Below, one piece after another: positions 1 to 9,401 of a stretch of 64,000 nucleotides of DNA. The notes beneath the pieces were generated by a model. That model was given only the letters and a program-made list of their open reading frames with translations, was not told where the DNA came from and searched no databases. The translations under genes were made by a program, and so were the position numbers. Source of the DNA: Fischerella sp. PCC 9605 (GTDB taxonomy: Bacteria > Cyanobacteriota > Cyanobacteriia > Cyanobacteriales > Nostocaceae). Numbering within the stretch: the stretch's first letter is position 1; the number at the start of each line of letters is the position of its first letter. The stretch is taken from assembly GCF_000517105.1 (NCBI RefSeq), contig NZ_KI912151.1:248001-312000 (forward strand), read 5' to 3'.

Positions 1-102
1 CTTTGATATATTTTAACTTAACCTTAACAAAATATAATTACAGACTTTAATTTAAAACAAATTTCATTACTTTTGATTTAATTGGAACTCAATATAGGAA
101 TT

Positions 103-1674
103 GTGCTACATATTTTGATTGTTGATGACAACCCAACCGATCGCCTACTCGTCAAACGTGAACTACAGCAGGAATTCCCAGAATTGCGAGTTACAGAAGT
201 TGCAGATAGAAGCGAGTTTTTAAATGCGATCGCCAACAATAATTTTGCTCTCGTCGTCACCGATTACCAACTCCGTTGGAGCAATGGTTTGGAAATTTTG
301 AGAGATACGAAGTCTCGCTACCCGAATTGTCCTGTAATTATGTTTACCAACTCGGGTAATGAAGAGATTGCCGTAACAGCCATGAAAGCTGGACTGGATG
401 ATTACATTATCAAATCTCCCCGGCATTATATCCGCCTAGCGGTTGCGGTTCGAGGTGCGTTGGAGCGAAAAGCCGCTCAACGCCGAGCGGCACTGTTAGA
501 AAATAGGTTGCAATTATTACTTGAACGTCTAAATGTAGGGGTGTTTTCCTCTACTCTTGATGGTTGTTTGTTAGAAAGTAACCAAGCTTTTCTGCGTCTA
601 TTAGGCGTGAGTACTTTAGCAGAAACGCAAGCGGTGAATCTGTGCGAACTATTTTGGAAGCTTTCTCCTACTGACTCACAATCACAAGTACAGGAAATCA
701 TTCTCCCACAAGCTAATAGTCAATCAAAATACCTGCTGTTGACACAGTATTTAAACACCAACGATGACGAAGCTGTGATTGATGGAGTGGTTGAAGATAT
801 CACCGCACTCAAACAAGCAGAACTCGCCCTGCACCAGCTCAATGAAACGCTGGAATTGCGAGTTCAAGAACGTACAGCCGAATTAGAAGATGTTAATTCC
901 CAACTAGAAGCATTTGCCTACTCAGTTTCTCACGACTTGCGTGCGCCTTTACGGGCAATTGAAGCATTTGCCCACATCTTGCTCTCTAACTACGCAACCG
1001 CATTAGATGCTAACGCACAGGATTATCTGGGGCGCATTGGGCGTGCTGCTGTTCTCATGAACACCCTTATTGAAAATTTACTTGACTACAGCCGCCTGAG
1101 CCGTTCTAAACTTCCTTTGGAAAGAGTTGATCTGAATGCAGCGATCGCCAAAGCTCTCACCCAACTAGAGGAAGAAATTAGGAGTAAACAGGCACACATA
1201 ACTATAGTAGTTTCACTGCCTATAGTGTTAGCACACCCTGATACATTGCTGCAAGTTTTAATCAACCTGCTCGCAAATGCCATTAAGTTTGTAGCGCCAG
1301 GAGTACAGCCGCAAGTGCGAGTCTGGGCAGAAGAGGTTGAAGAGAGGGAGAGAGGGAGAGTGGGAGAGGGGGAGAGTGGAACAGAAAAGAATTCTTATTT
1401 CCCCCCATCTCCCCATCCCCCCTCCTTTTCTCCCTCCTCTCAATTTATTCGTCTGTGGATAGAAGACAATGGCATCGGAATTGCACAAGAGTATTATGAA
1501 AGAATTTTTGGTGTCTTTGAGCGCTTGCATGGAGAGGAAACTTATCCTGGCACTGGTATCGGTTTGGCAATTGTCCGCAAAGGAGTAGAGCGTATGGGTG
1601 GTCGAGTGGGTGTGGAGTCTACCGTAGGTCAGGGAAGCCGATTTTGGATAGATTTACGTAAGGTTCGGGTGTAA
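103..1674 (+). CDS. Receiver-PAS-like-histidine kinase (hybrid sensor)
   Basis: Soluble two-component kinase. Order seen: CheY-like receiver (residues ~1-120, acidic pocket LIVDDNP, phospho-acceptor Asp in VVTDYQL near residue 54, Lys in YIIKS), a short PAS-like sensor (~145-250), coiled linker, HisKA with the phospho-His in YSVSHDLRAPLRAI, and HATPase with N box LLANAIKF, G1 box EDNGIGIA and G2 box GTGIGLAIV. No membrane segment, so it is probably cytoplasmic and receives phosphate from another kinase. I chose the GTG at 103, because it gives an MLHILIVDDNP start like the next gene; a TTG at 82 is in frame. A Glu/Arg/Gly-rich then Pro/Ser-rich insertion lies inside the ATPase domain (bases ~1335-1440). 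The stop is 9 bases before the next kinase, so the two are probably co-transcribed. Confidence 0.9.
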   Translation: MLHILIVDDNPTDRLLVKRELQQEFPELRVTEVADRSEFLNAIANNNFALVVTDYQLRWSNGLEILRDTKSRYPNCPVIMFTNSGNEEIAVTAMKAGLDDYIIKSPRHYIRLAVAVRGALERKAAQRRAALLENRLQLLLERLNVGVFSSTLDGCLLESNQAFLRLLGVSTLAETQAVNLCELFWKLSPTDSQSQVQEIILPQANSQSKYLLLTQYLNTNDDEAVIDGVVEDITALKQAELALHQLNETLELRVQERTAELEDVNSQLEAFAYSVSHDLRAPLRAIEAFAHILLSNYATALDANAQDYLGRIGRAAVLMNTLIENLLDYSRLSRSKLPLERVDLNAAIAKALTQLEEEIRSKQAHITIVVSLPIVLAHPDTLLQVLINLLANAIKFVAPGVQPQVRVWAEEVEERERGRVGEGESGTEKNSYFPPSPHPPSFSPSSQFIRLWIEDNGIGIAQEYYERIFGVFERLHGEETYPGTGIGLAIVRKGVERMGGRVGVESTVGQGSRFWIDLRKVRV

Positions 1675-1683
1675 AAATTTTTG

Positions 1684-4329
1684 ATGCTGCATATTCTGCT
1701 GGTAGATGACAATCCCAACGATCGCCTCATCGCTATCCACGGACTGAGGCGAACATTTGCTGAACTCGAAATTGTTTCAGCTGTGGATAATGATTCGCTT
1801 CAACAAGCGCTTTCACAAGGTGGTTTTGATTTGGCGATCACCGACTACCAGCTGCACTGGAGTGATGGCTTAAAGGTGCTAGAGGCGGTGAAAGCTATCT
1901 ACCCAGACTGTCCAGTAATTATGTTTACCGATAGTGGCTCTGAAGAGGTAGCAGTCCAGGGTATGAAGGCGGGTTTAAGTGATTACGTACTCAAGGGACG
2001 AAATCACCTGCACCGCCTAAGCATTGCCGTACGCGAATGCTTGGAAAAGCAAAAGTTACGGCAAGAGTATGCAAACGCAGTTGAAAAACTGAGATTTTCC
2101 GAAGAAAACCTACGTTTTGCTTTAGAAGCTGGCAATATTATTGCTTATAGCTGGGATATCCAGACAGGGACGGTACATCGCTTGCAAAATGGTGGCATCA
2201 AAACTGGACTGGAACCCGATGGTGCTGTAGGCTCTTTTGAGCAAATTCTCAATGCTATTCACCCAGAAGATCGCGATCGCTTTCAAGCAAAAATTAGAAC
2301 AGCCCTGAAGTTAAAGACACCCTACGAGTCAGAATATCGAATTTTGCAAGCAGATGGCTCGGTTACGTGGTTGTATGACAAAGGGCGACCTACATTTGAT
2401 GAATCTGGCAAGCCAGTACAGATGTTTGGCATTGCGATGGACATTACTGCACGCAAACAAGCAGAAGAAGAACGTTCTCGTGCAGAAGCAAAAGAGCGTA
2501 GATATTTAAACCGCCTCAAACAACTGACAGCAGCCTCGCCCTTAATTAACTCCACCCTGTCTCTTGATGAAATTTTGCGGTTGATTGCAGACAAATCAAG
2601 AGAAATTATCGAAGCACATATGGCGATCGTGCATCTCACCCTAGACGGCAACTGGGCAGATACACTCACTAAGATTTCTCTAAGTGAAAAATATGCTCAA
2701 TGGCGCGGCTATCAAGCATCACTAGATGGCTCTGGCATCTATACTTTAGTGTGTCAAATGCAACAACCAATGCGTTTGACACAAGCAGAGCTAAAAGTAC
2801 ATCCTGCTTGGTGCTCTTTTGGTAAAGCAGCTCGAAAGCACCCACCCCTGCGGGGTTGGCTAGCAGCACCACTCAGATTCCGCAATGGCAAAAGCTTGGG
2901 AGTCATTCAGCTTTCTGACAAGTACGAAGGTGAATTTACCGAAGAGGATGAAAACATTTTAGTGCAATTAGCGCAGATGGCTGCGGCGGCAATTGATAAT
3001 GCACAACTTTATGAAGAATCTCAACAAGCCAATCGAGTCAAGGATGAGTTTTTGGCTATTCTCTCCCATGAACTCAGGTCGCCCCTCAATGCTATTTTAG
3101 GTTGGTCACAAATACTACTTTCCCATAAATTGGAGCCAGCAGCTACAACTCGGGCATTGGAAATTATCGAGCGCAATGCTCGCTTGCAAACTCAATTGAT
3201 TGAAGACTTATTAGATGTTTCCCGAATTATCCGGAGCAAGCTGCGTTTGAGTGTTTGTTCGGTTAACCTCACCGTACCGATTGAAGCAGCAATTGATACC
3301 ATGCGTTTAGCTGCTCAATCCAAGTCAATCGATTTGCTATTTACGATTTTAGATAGTGGACTGGGAGATAGCAGTGAGAATCAAAAATTCGAGGTTCTTG
3401 GTGATGTTAACCGTTTACAGCAAGTAGTCTGGAATTTACTTTCTAATGCCATCAAGTTTACTCCACCCGGAGGACGAATAGAAATCCGACTAGAACGAGT
3501 TGGCAGTGATGCCCGTATAACCATAAGCGACACAGGTAAGGGCATTTCTCCTGAATTTCTTCCCTATATTTTTGATTACTTTCGCCAAGCTGATGGCTCA
3601 ACTACCAGAACTCACAGTGGACTTGGATTGGGGTTAGCGATTGTACGTCATATCATAGAATTACACGGGGGGACAATAAGTGCAGAAAGTCCGGGAGAAG
3701 GACAGGGAGCTACGTTCACAATCAGACTGCCACTTTTAAAAGCAGAAACACAAGAGGACACGGCGACACAGCGAAACGGTGAGACAGCGCTGCGGGAGGG
3801 TTTCCTAACCCAGGCGAGTACGTATACGCTTAGTGGATACTCTGACGAGAACCCGAAGGATGATGCTGTGGCAGAAAGTTTCTGTGCATCTTCTTCTGCT
3901 TCCCTCACCGGACTACGCATACTAATAGTTGATGATGAATCAGACACCCGTGAATTTTTGACTTTCTTACTTGAACAGCATAAAGCAAAGCCAATGGCAG
4001 TAGCCTCGGCAACTGAGGCGCTGCAAGCACTGAATACATTCAAACCGACAATTCTAATAAGCGACATTGGGATGCCAAACGAAAATGGCTACAGCTTACT
4101 CCGTAAAATCCGAAAATTAGCACCAGAAAAGGGAGGACAAATTCCCGCGATCGCTCTTACAGCTTATGCTAGAGAAGAAGATAAAAATCAAGCAATGAGT
4201 GCAGGTTTTCAGTTTCACATAGCTAAACCTGTAAAACCAACTGAGTTAGTCGCAGCTATTCTCGATTTAATAGGGGAAAGGGGAAAGGGGAAAGGGGAAT
4301 GGGAAATAGGGAATAGGGAAAATAATTAA
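1684..4329 (+). CDS. Hybrid histidine kinase REC-PAS-GAF-HisKA-HATPase-REC
   Basis: Large soluble hybrid kinase of about 881 residues. Domains in order: N-terminal receiver (~1-120; MLHILLVDDNP, Asp in AITDYQL), PAS fold (~130-260, ending in DITARKQAEEE), GAF domain (~285-430), HisKA (phospho-His in LAILSHELRSPLNAILG), HATPase (LLSNAIKFTPPGG, SDTGKGIS, GLGLGLAIVRHI) and a C-terminal receiver (LIVDDESDTREF, Asp in LISDIGMP, Lys in HIAKPVKP). It can thus both receive and pass on phosphate; the GAF and PAS ligands are unknown. The ATG at 1684 is preferred to the TTG at 1681. The linker before the last receiver carries a sequence resembling dispersed repeats (near 3780-3840), and the last ~17 codons run into a purine-rich GGGAAAG repeat, so the C-terminal tail is probably not functional. 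Confidence 0.92.
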   Translation: MLHILLVDDNPNDRLIAIHGLRRTFAELEIVSAVDNDSLQQALSQGGFDLAITDYQLHWSDGLKVLEAVKAIYPDCPVIMFTDSGSEEVAVQGMKAGLSDYVLKGRNHLHRLSIAVRECLEKQKLRQEYANAVEKLRFSEENLRFALEAGNIIAYSWDIQTGTVHRLQNGGIKTGLEPDGAVGSFEQILNAIHPEDRDRFQAKIRTALKLKTPYESEYRILQADGSVTWLYDKGRPTFDESGKPVQMFGIAMDITARKQAEEERSRAEAKERRYLNRLKQLTAASPLINSTLSLDEILRLIADKSREIIEAHMAIVHLTLDGNWADTLTKISLSEKYAQWRGYQASLDGSGIYTLVCQMQQPMRLTQAELKVHPAWCSFGKAARKHPPLRGWLAAPLRFRNGKSLGVIQLSDKYEGEFTEEDENILVQLAQMAAAAIDNAQLYEESQQANRVKDEFLAILSHELRSPLNAILGWSQILLSHKLEPAATTRALEIIERNARLQTQLIEDLLDVSRIIRSKLRLSVCSVNLTVPIEAAIDTMRLAAQSKSIDLLFTILDSGLGDSSENQKFEVLGDVNRLQQVVWNLLSNAIKFTPPGGRIEIRLERVGSDARITISDTGKGISPEFLPYIFDYFRQADGSTTRTHSGLGLGLAIVRHIIELHGGTISAESPGEGQGATFTIRLPLLKAETQEDTATQRNGETALREGFLTQASTYTLSGYSDENPKDDAVAESFCASSSASLTGLRILIVDDESDTREFLTFLLEQHKAKPMAVASATEALQALNTFKPTILISDIGMPNENGYSLLRKIRKLAPEKGGQIPAIALTAYAREEDKNQAMSAGFQFHIAKPVKPTELVAAILDLIGERGKGKGEWEIGNRENN

Positions 4330-4346
4330 CAACTCTTGACTCTTGA

Positions 4347-4628
4347 CTAATTCCAATCTTGTTCTTCTTTCTTGGAGCGGCTTTTATAAATTCCACCAAC
4401 GGCGTGAATGGCGCGAGTTTTCTCAAATAGCTCCGCTTCAGTAATACCCCATTGCTGTAAAATTTTATCTAGATCGCTTTGAATATCTCTTGCTCCAGGA
4501 AAGCCTTGATAGCGAATTCGCAATCTCGCTAGTTCAGCAAGGTTGTAGTCTGTCGCTTCACCAGCTATTAAACTACTTACAACAGAGCGATCGCGATTGT
4601 ATAGAGGATGCTGTTGATCTTTGTTCAT
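4347..4628 (-). CDS. DUF3288-like small cyanobacterial protein
   Basis: A 93-residue soluble protein without signal peptide or membrane segment. It starts MNKDQQHPLYNRDR and continues with an alpha-helical region rich in charged residues; I recognise this as the cyanobacterial DUF3288 family from memory, and its function is unknown. ATG at 4628. It is convergent with the hybrid kinase (stops 17 bases apart) and its 5' side borders a block of tandem repeats and palindromes at 4629-4810, so the promoter must sit in or beyond repeat DNA. Confidence 0.7.
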   Translation of the reverse strand: MNKDQQHPLYNRDRSVVSSLIAGEATDYNLAELARLRIRYQGFPGARDIQSDLDKILQQWGITEAELFEKTRAIHAVGGIYKSRSKKEEQDWN

Positions 4629-4665
4629 AATGGTTGTTGGTTGTTGGTTGTTGGTGGTTAGTAGT

Positions 4666-4695
4666 TGTACAGACGTGCCATGGCACGTCTGTACA
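4666..4695. repeat. 30-bp perfect palindrome
   Basis: Two 15-base arms (TGTACAGACGTGCCA and its exact complement) meet with no spacer. It sits inside a heptamer tandem-repeat block (TTGTTGG/TTAGTAG units, 4629-4750). Outer arms resemble those of the palindromes at 51644-51671 and 54135-54164, so these may be members of one dispersed palindrome family. Confidence 0.85.
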
Positions 4696-4748
4696 TTGGT
4701 TAGTGGTTAGTAGTTAGTAGATAGTAGTTAGTAGTTAGTGGTTAGTGG

Positions 4749-4798
4749 TGAGCTAGCGCGGTCTTGGGGGTTCCCCCCATGAGCGACTAGCGAACCCG
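4749..4798. repeat. Dispersed palindromic repeat, copy 1
   Basis: About 50 bases starting TGAGCTAGCGCGGTCTTGG, with an internal GGGGG/CCCCC hairpin. The reverse complement is found almost unchanged at 55332-55382, and related pieces occur at about 37955-38045. It lies between DUF3288 and clpC, next to TTAGTGG tandem repeats. Confidence 0.8.
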
Positions 4799-5052
4799 AA
4801 GGGTTAGTGGTTATTCCCCCACTCTCCCCATCACCCCATCTCCCACTCTCCCCATCTCCCTCTCTCTCACTCCCGCACTCTTCTATTTTCTCCAAAAATA
4901 GACGGCTACCACACCTAAAATCTTACGGCTCTCCCCACTGCCGTTACACTTTAAATAAAGATACATTGTCCTTAAGAAAAGTAGACAATAATTCAGGTGA
5001 GGGTGAAAGTAACTTTACCCAAAGCCCAAGCAGCAAGGGAGCAAAACCCGCT

Positions 5053-7506
5053 ATGTTTGAACATTTCACTTCCGAAGCTATTAAAGTAGTTATGCTCGCT
5101 CAGGAGGAAGCTCGGCGCCTGGGTCACAACTTCGTAGGAACTGAACAGATTCTCCTGGGTTTGCTGGGAGAAGGAAATGGGGTTGCTGCCAAAGTGCTGA
5201 CTGAATTGGGCGTTACTCTCAAAGATGCACGACGCGAGGTCGAAAGAATTATTGGTCGGGGTTCTGGCTACCTACCACCGGAAATTCCTTTTACCCCTAA
5301 AGTAAAAACTTTATTCGAGCAATCTTTTAAAGAAGCTCGTAGTTTAGGACACAACTATATTGGTACTGAACACTTACTTTTGGGATTAACTGAGGCGGGT
5401 GAAGGAGTCGCCGCCAAAGTACTGCAAAATTTGGGTGTTGACCTCAAAAATGTCCGCACCGCAGTAATTCGTCGCTTGGGTGAGGCTACAGCTGTAAGTG
5501 CAGGTGGTAGTGGTATTCCCAGACGAACCCAAACATTAACTTTAGAGGAATTTGGTAGAAACCTCACCAAATTAGCACAAGAAGGTAAGCTCGATCCTGT
5601 AGTCGGTCGCGCCAAAGAAATTGAACGCGCTATCCAAATTCTTGGTCGTCGCACAAAGAATAACCCCGTTTTGATTGGTGAACCAGGAGTTGGTAAAACA
5701 GCGATCGCCGAAGGTCTAGCACAACGCATTGCCAACCAAGATGTCCCCGACATTTTGCAAGACAAGCAAGTTATTAGCCTTGACATGGGGTTACTGGTGG
5801 CAGGCACTCGCTTCCGTGGCGATTTTGAAGAACGCCTCAAGAAAATCATGGATGAAATCCGCTCTGTAGGCAATATCATCCTGGTGATTGATGAAATTCA
5901 CACATTAGTTGGTGCTGGTGGTGTAGAAGGTGGCATGGATGCTGCCAATATCCTCAAGCCAGCATTGGCAAAAGGTGAAATGCAGTGCATTGGTGCAACC
6001 ACTCTTGATGAGTACCGTCAGCATATCGAACGCGATGCCGCTTTAGAGCGTCGTTTCCAACCAATCATGGTTGGTGAACCTTCGGTAGAAGAAACGATTC
6101 AGATTCTACATGGTTTGCGCTCGGCTTACGAGCAACACCACAGAGTCAACATTTCCGATCAGGCGCTAATTGCAGCGGCTAATTTATCCGACCGTTACAT
6201 TAGCGATCGCTTCTTGCCAGACAAAGCCATCGACTTGATTGATGAAGCAGGAAGCCGCGTACGTCTGCGGAGTTCAATGGTTTCTGCCAATCGCGAAACC
6301 AAGCGCGAATTAACTGCTGTAGGCAAAGCTAAAGACGAAGCCGTTAGAGCACAAGATTTTGACAAAGCTTCACAACTGCGCGATCGCGAGTTGGATCTCG
6401 AAGCTCAACTAGCAGATTCACAAAACGAACAATCTGTCAATAAGCCTATTGTTGACGAGGAAGACATTGCTCAAATCGTCGCCTCTTGGACTGGCGTACC
6501 AGTTAACAAACTGACCGAGTCTGAGTCGGAAATGCTGCTGCACTTAGAAGACACATTGCATCAGCGCCTCATCGGTCAAGAGCAAGCAGTTACATCTGTA
6601 TCGCGTGCCATCCGGCGTGCCCGTGTAGGGTTGAAAAATCCCAATCGACCTATTGCTAGCTTTGTCTTTTCCGGGCCAACTGGAGTAGGTAAGACAGAAT
6701 TGGCGAAGTCATTGGCAGCTTACTTCTTCGGTTCTGAAGAAGCGATGATTCGTCTGGATATGTCTGAGTTTATGGAACGCCATACCGTCTCCAAGCTGAT
6801 TGGTTCGCCTCCTGGTTATGTTGGATACGACGAAGGCGGACAACTCACTGAAGCTGTGCGGCGCAGACCATACACAGTAGTGCTGTTCGACGAAATTGAG
6901 AAAGCACACCCCGATGTATTCAATATGCTGCTGCAAATCTTGGATGACGGTCATCTTACTGACGCCAAAGGTCGGAAAGTAGACTTTAAGAACACGCTGA
7001 TTATTTTGACTTCCAACATCGGTTCACGAGTAATTGAAAAAGGTGGCGGTGGTTTGGGCTTCCAGTTTGGCGAAGATGAAGCCGAAGCAAGCTACAACCG
7101 CATTCGTACCTTGGTGAACGAGGAACTCAAAGCTTACTTCCGTCCCGAGTTTCTCAACCGTCTCGATGAAATTATCGTCTTCACCCAACTCAATAAAGAT
7201 GAAGTCAAGCAAATTGCTGACATCATGCTTAAAGAAGTAACTAGCCGCCTAACTGAAAAAGGTATCGCCTTGGAAGTGAGCGATCGCTTCAAAGAACGTG
7301 TGCTGCAAGAAGGTTATAACCCCAGCTACGGTGCTAGACCGTTGCGTCGGGCGATTATGCGCCTCCTCGAAGATTCTCTGGCAGAAGCCATGCTGTCTGG
7401 TCAAATTACAGAAGGCGATACAGCTATTGTTGATGTTGATGATGACGGTCAAGTGACAGTACGCAAGTCAGAAAAACGAGAGTTAATGTTGGCAAATGTA
7501 GGGTAA
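5053..7506 (+). CDS. clpC: ATP-dependent Clp unfoldase ClpC (Hsp100)
   Basis: AAA+ unfoldase that feeds proteins to the ClpP/ClpR peptidase in the cytosol. The 817-residue product has two N-terminal Clp repeats ([13 protein letters not shown] and [17 protein letters not shown]), a first AAA module (Walker A GEPGVGKT, Walker B VIDEIHTL), a middle domain with a UVR-like helix ([17 protein letters not shown]) typical of ClpC, and a second AAA module ([21 protein letters not shown]) followed by the D2 small domain with GARPLRRAI. The frame is open back to 4807, but that stretch is repeat DNA and Pro/Ser-rich; the ATG at 5053 matches the family start and has AAGGGA upstream. The N-terminal repeats differ somewhat from the housekeeping cyanobacterial ClpC, so this may be a second paralogue. 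A clear terminator follows. Confidence 0.95.
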   Translation: MFEHFTSEAIKVVMLAQEEARRLGHNFVGTEQILLGLLGEGNGVAAKVLTELGVTLKDARREVERIIGRGSGYLPPEIPFTPKVKTLFEQSFKEARSLGHNYIGTEHLLLGLTEAGEGVAAKVLQNLGVDLKNVRTAVIRRLGEATAVSAGGSGIPRRTQTLTLEEFGRNLTKLAQEGKLDPVVGRAKEIERAIQILGRRTKNNPVLIGEPGVGKTAIAEGLAQRIANQDVPDILQDKQVISLDMGLLVAGTRFRGDFEERLKKIMDEIRSVGNIILVIDEIHTLVGAGGVEGGMDAANILKPALAKGEMQCIGATTLDEYRQHIERDAALERRFQPIMVGEPSVEETIQILHGLRSAYEQHHRVNISDQALIAAANLSDRYISDRFLPDKAIDLIDEAGSRVRLRSSMVSANRETKRELTAVGKAKDEAVRAQDFDKASQLRDRELDLEAQLADSQNEQSVNKPIVDEEDIAQIVASWTGVPVNKLTESESEMLLHLEDTLHQRLIGQEQAVTSVSRAIRRARVGLKNPNRPIASFVFSGPTGVGKTELAKSLAAYFFGSEEAMIRLDMSEFMERHTVSKLIGSPPGYVGYDEGGQLTEAVRRRPYTVVLFDEIEKAHPDVFNMLLQILDDGHLTDAKGRKVDFKNTLIILTSNIGSRVIEKGGGGLGFQFGEDEAEASYNRIRTLVNEELKAYFRPEFLNRLDEIIVFTQLNKDEVKQIADIMLKEVTSRLTEKGIALEVSDRFKERVLQEGYNPSYGARPLRRAIMRLLEDSLAEAMLSGQITEGDTAIVDVDDDGQVTVRKSEKRELMLANVG

Positions 7507-7624
7507 TATTTATACCAGTCACGTTGTTGCGCTAACATTTTAGAAACACTCTCGCTCCTACATTGCTTAGAGGAGCGATGTAGCACAGCCTCTGGCAAAC
7601 ATTGGGTGAAACGGTGATTTTTTA

Positions 7625-7656
7625 CCTCTGGTAGAGATAAATACCAGAGGTTTTTT
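7625..7656 (+). terminator. Rho-independent terminator after clpC
   Basis: A 9-bp stem (CCTCTGGTA / TACCAGAGG) with an 8-base loop is followed directly by TTTTTT. It lies about 120 bases after the clpC stop. Confidence 0.88.
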
Positions 7657-7881
7657 CATTAATTAGTAAGCCTGCCGCTACCACGGTCTTTTTCACTGCT
7701 CACGTTTTAGGAAAAAGTTAGAATACTTCTTTTGGCAAAATATCACCAAAGCTTAACGATATGAAGAATTAATATCTAAATACCGGATAGATATGATGCA
7801 AAATCGTCATATAACGACAATAACATCTCAATTCCCACTAATACCATTTCTCAAAAAAATGACTACAAATACTATTGGCTT

Positions 7882-7908
7882 GTAGTAAGCACAAAGCGTG
7901 CTTACTAC
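7882..7908. repeat. Dispersed hairpin in clpC downstream spacer
   Basis: GTAGTAAGCAC pairs with GTGCTTACTAC across a 5-base loop. The same half-element is found at 24521-24542, and it belongs to the GTTCGTAGT...CTACAAAC repeat family seen at 9278 and 24491. The rest of 7657-8046 is AT-rich with no gene I can support. Confidence 0.7.
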
Positions 7909-8046
7909 GAACCATGTATAGCTCTACTTCTATATTCTTGAGGAATCTTCAAATAAGTTTTTTTGAAGACATAGATAATGTATGCTTTAGTTTTTGTTTA
8001 AAAAAATAATATATCTTAAATGTAATTGTAAAAAAAATTTATAAAA

Positions 8047-8298
8047 ATGCAGCATAATCAAGAACCAAATTTATCTGATGCAGATTCACATCGCATTGAA
8101 TACGACTCAGACGACTACAAGGCGCAGATAGTCCAGTGGGTAGATAAAATGAAATCAACGGATGACTTGCTAAAGGTTGTATCTGAGCTTGAAAAACTCC
8201 CTTTAGACTTGAGGCGTAAAGTTTTAGAAGCTGTTGTTGAAACCTACATTCTCCACTTTCCTGAGTCAAGCGAATCATATTTTTCAGAGTGGTACTAG
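8047..8298 (+). CDS. Small acidic protein of unknown function
   Basis: 83 residues, soluble, acidic, predicted mostly helical after a disordered N-terminus (HNQEPNLSDADSHRIEYDSDD). No motif or family recognised. The ATG at 8047 follows an A-rich leader without a clear Shine-Dalgarno sequence. A hairpin downstream (8333-8359) may end the transcript. It stands alone between clpC and another small gene; the codon use looks ordinary for the window, which supports a real gene, but expression is unproven. Confidence 0.55.
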   Translation: MQHNQEPNLSDADSHRIEYDSDDYKAQIVQWVDKMKSTDDLLKVVSELEKLPLDLRRKVLEAVVETYILHFPESSESYFSEWY

Positions 8299-8332
8299 AA
8301 AATTTATATAAATTGTGAAAAGTATGATCTAG

Positions 8333-8359
8333 AGGAGTGTGACTAGTTGTCGCACTCCT
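8333..8359 (+). terminator. Hairpin downstream of small gene, possible terminator
   Basis: AGGAGTGTGAC pairs with GTCGCACTCCT (one G-T pair) around a 5-base loop. Only a short T tract follows (TTATGCTT), so termination efficiency is doubtful. Confidence 0.45.
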
Positions 8360-8569
8360 TATGCTTGCTCAAAACTGCGATCGCGACAGGTGAAATGGGG
8401 AGGGTGGGGACTTTCGCGAGCCATTAAATTTAGAAGTGTGAAGTTAATATTTAGATTTTCATCAAATTAGTTACTATTTGTAATCTTTAAGATTTTCTTT
8501 AGATTTAGGAGCTAAGATGTTTTTAAGTTTTTCTTGAGATTTCAAATAGTACCACCAGAGGTATGAATT

Positions 8570-8785
8570 ATGAACTCTTCAACTTTACGTTTTCTTTGGT
8601 CTGTGATTGAACAAATCCAGCCCACTGCTCTTTTAGAAGTCAGTGACACAGATTTAGTTAAGCACTTATTAAAACAGCTTGACAATAGAAAAGCGCTCAA
8701 TAGTGAAGAGAATAGCACTATTAGCGCTTACCTTTACTCTAGAACTGCGTTAATACGTGACTTAGCTATGGCACGTTTAGCATAA
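8570..8785 (+). CDS. Small conserved-looking protein, unknown function
   Basis: 71 residues, soluble and helical, with MNSSTLRFLWSVIEQIQ at the N-terminus and a C-terminal YLYSRTALIRDLAMARLA. I do not recognise a family. ATG at 8570, with AGAGG 6-10 bases upstream (ACCACCAGAGGTATGAATT), a fair ribosome binding site. It is convergent with the HTH gene at 8794-8982, with an 8-base gap between stops. Confidence 0.6.
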   Translation: MNSSTLRFLWSVIEQIQPTALLEVSDTDLVKHLLKQLDNRKALNSEENSTISAYLYSRTALIRDLAMARLA

Positions 8786-8793
8786 AGCACGCT

Positions 8794-8982
8794 TCAATAC
8801 CGATAAGTGTCACTAAGACGTTTCCTCGCTTGATATTCCCTTAACGCTCCTTGGGAAACTACAGTTCGCCCATCTCTTCTAAAAGTGGGAATCTCACCTT
8901 TTTGCAAAGCCATAAACAGATGGCTTTGACTCATGTGCAAACGCCTAGCAGCCTCTACGAGTGAAACACCGCGTCTGACCAT
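8794..8982 (-). CDS. Excisionase/MerR-like helix-turn-helix protein
   Basis: 62-residue DNA-binding protein. The sequence VSLVEAARRLHMSQSHLFMALQKGEIP is the winged HTH pattern of the excisionase (HTH_17) family, followed by the usual FRRDGRTVVSQGAL wing and a basic tail. Such proteins act as recombination directionality factors, or as the DNA-binding part of an antitoxin. No integrase or toxin gene is visible next to it, so the partner is unknown. ATG at 8982. A MITE-like element begins about 125 bases upstream. Confidence 0.75.
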   Translation of the reverse strand: MVRRGVSLVEAARRLHMSQSHLFMALQKGEIPTFRRDGRTVVSQGALREYQARKRLSDTYRY

Positions 8983-9107
8983 ACTGCTTTTTCCTTATTT
9001 CTGGTTAACAGAAGCCGTAAGCTGGACTAGATATAAAGAAATCCTTAAGAATTATAGCACTATTTCGATGAGAATCTAATAAGATCTAAGCTCAGGTTGC
9101 TATTCAT

Positions 9108-9225
9108 ACTAGGTTGCAGTCAAAGATAGTACTTCCCTCTCCCCGCCTGTCGACACCCCTCTCCCAATTTGGGAGAGGGGAGGGGGAGAGGGCACGAATT
9201 GCTGTATCTGAACACAACTTGGTAT
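9108..9225. mobile_element. MITE-like element, copy A
   Basis: About 118 bases with imperfect inverted ends (ATACTAGGTTGCAGTCAAAG against ATACCAAGTTGTGTTCAGAT on the other strand) around a CTCTCCC-rich hairpin. A second copy, nearly identical outside the central purine/pyrimidine tract, is at 16227-16333. No coding capacity. Confidence 0.75.
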
Positions 9226-9277
9226 CATCTAGCCAGTTGTACGCTAAAGAGCGATCGCCATGTGCGTTGTTGTGAAA

Positions 9278-9333
9278 GTTCGTAGTTAGGGCTTTAGCCC
9301 TTGAAATTGAGCGATAAATCGCTCACTACAAAC
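9278..9333. repeat. Dispersed double-hairpin repeat (GTTCGTAGT...CTACAAAC)
   Basis: Two small hairpins in a row (AGGGCTTTAGCCCT and GAGCGATAAATCGCTC) between the fixed ends GTTCGTAGT and CACTACAAAC. A relative with different hairpin bases is at 24491-24548. Compensating changes in the stems suggest that structure is the conserved feature. Confidence 0.75.
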
Positions 9334-9401
9334 CTCTCAGAATTAATGCGATGAACCACTAGGAAAAAGCTGATTTCTTCCAAGCAAAAATTACTGCATG
9401 T

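Noticed and set aside
4807-5052. N-terminal extension of ClpC by 82 residues
   Set aside because: The stretch is coded by CTCCCCATC-type repeat DNA and has no similarity to the Clp N-domain; the family start MFEHFT lies at 5053.
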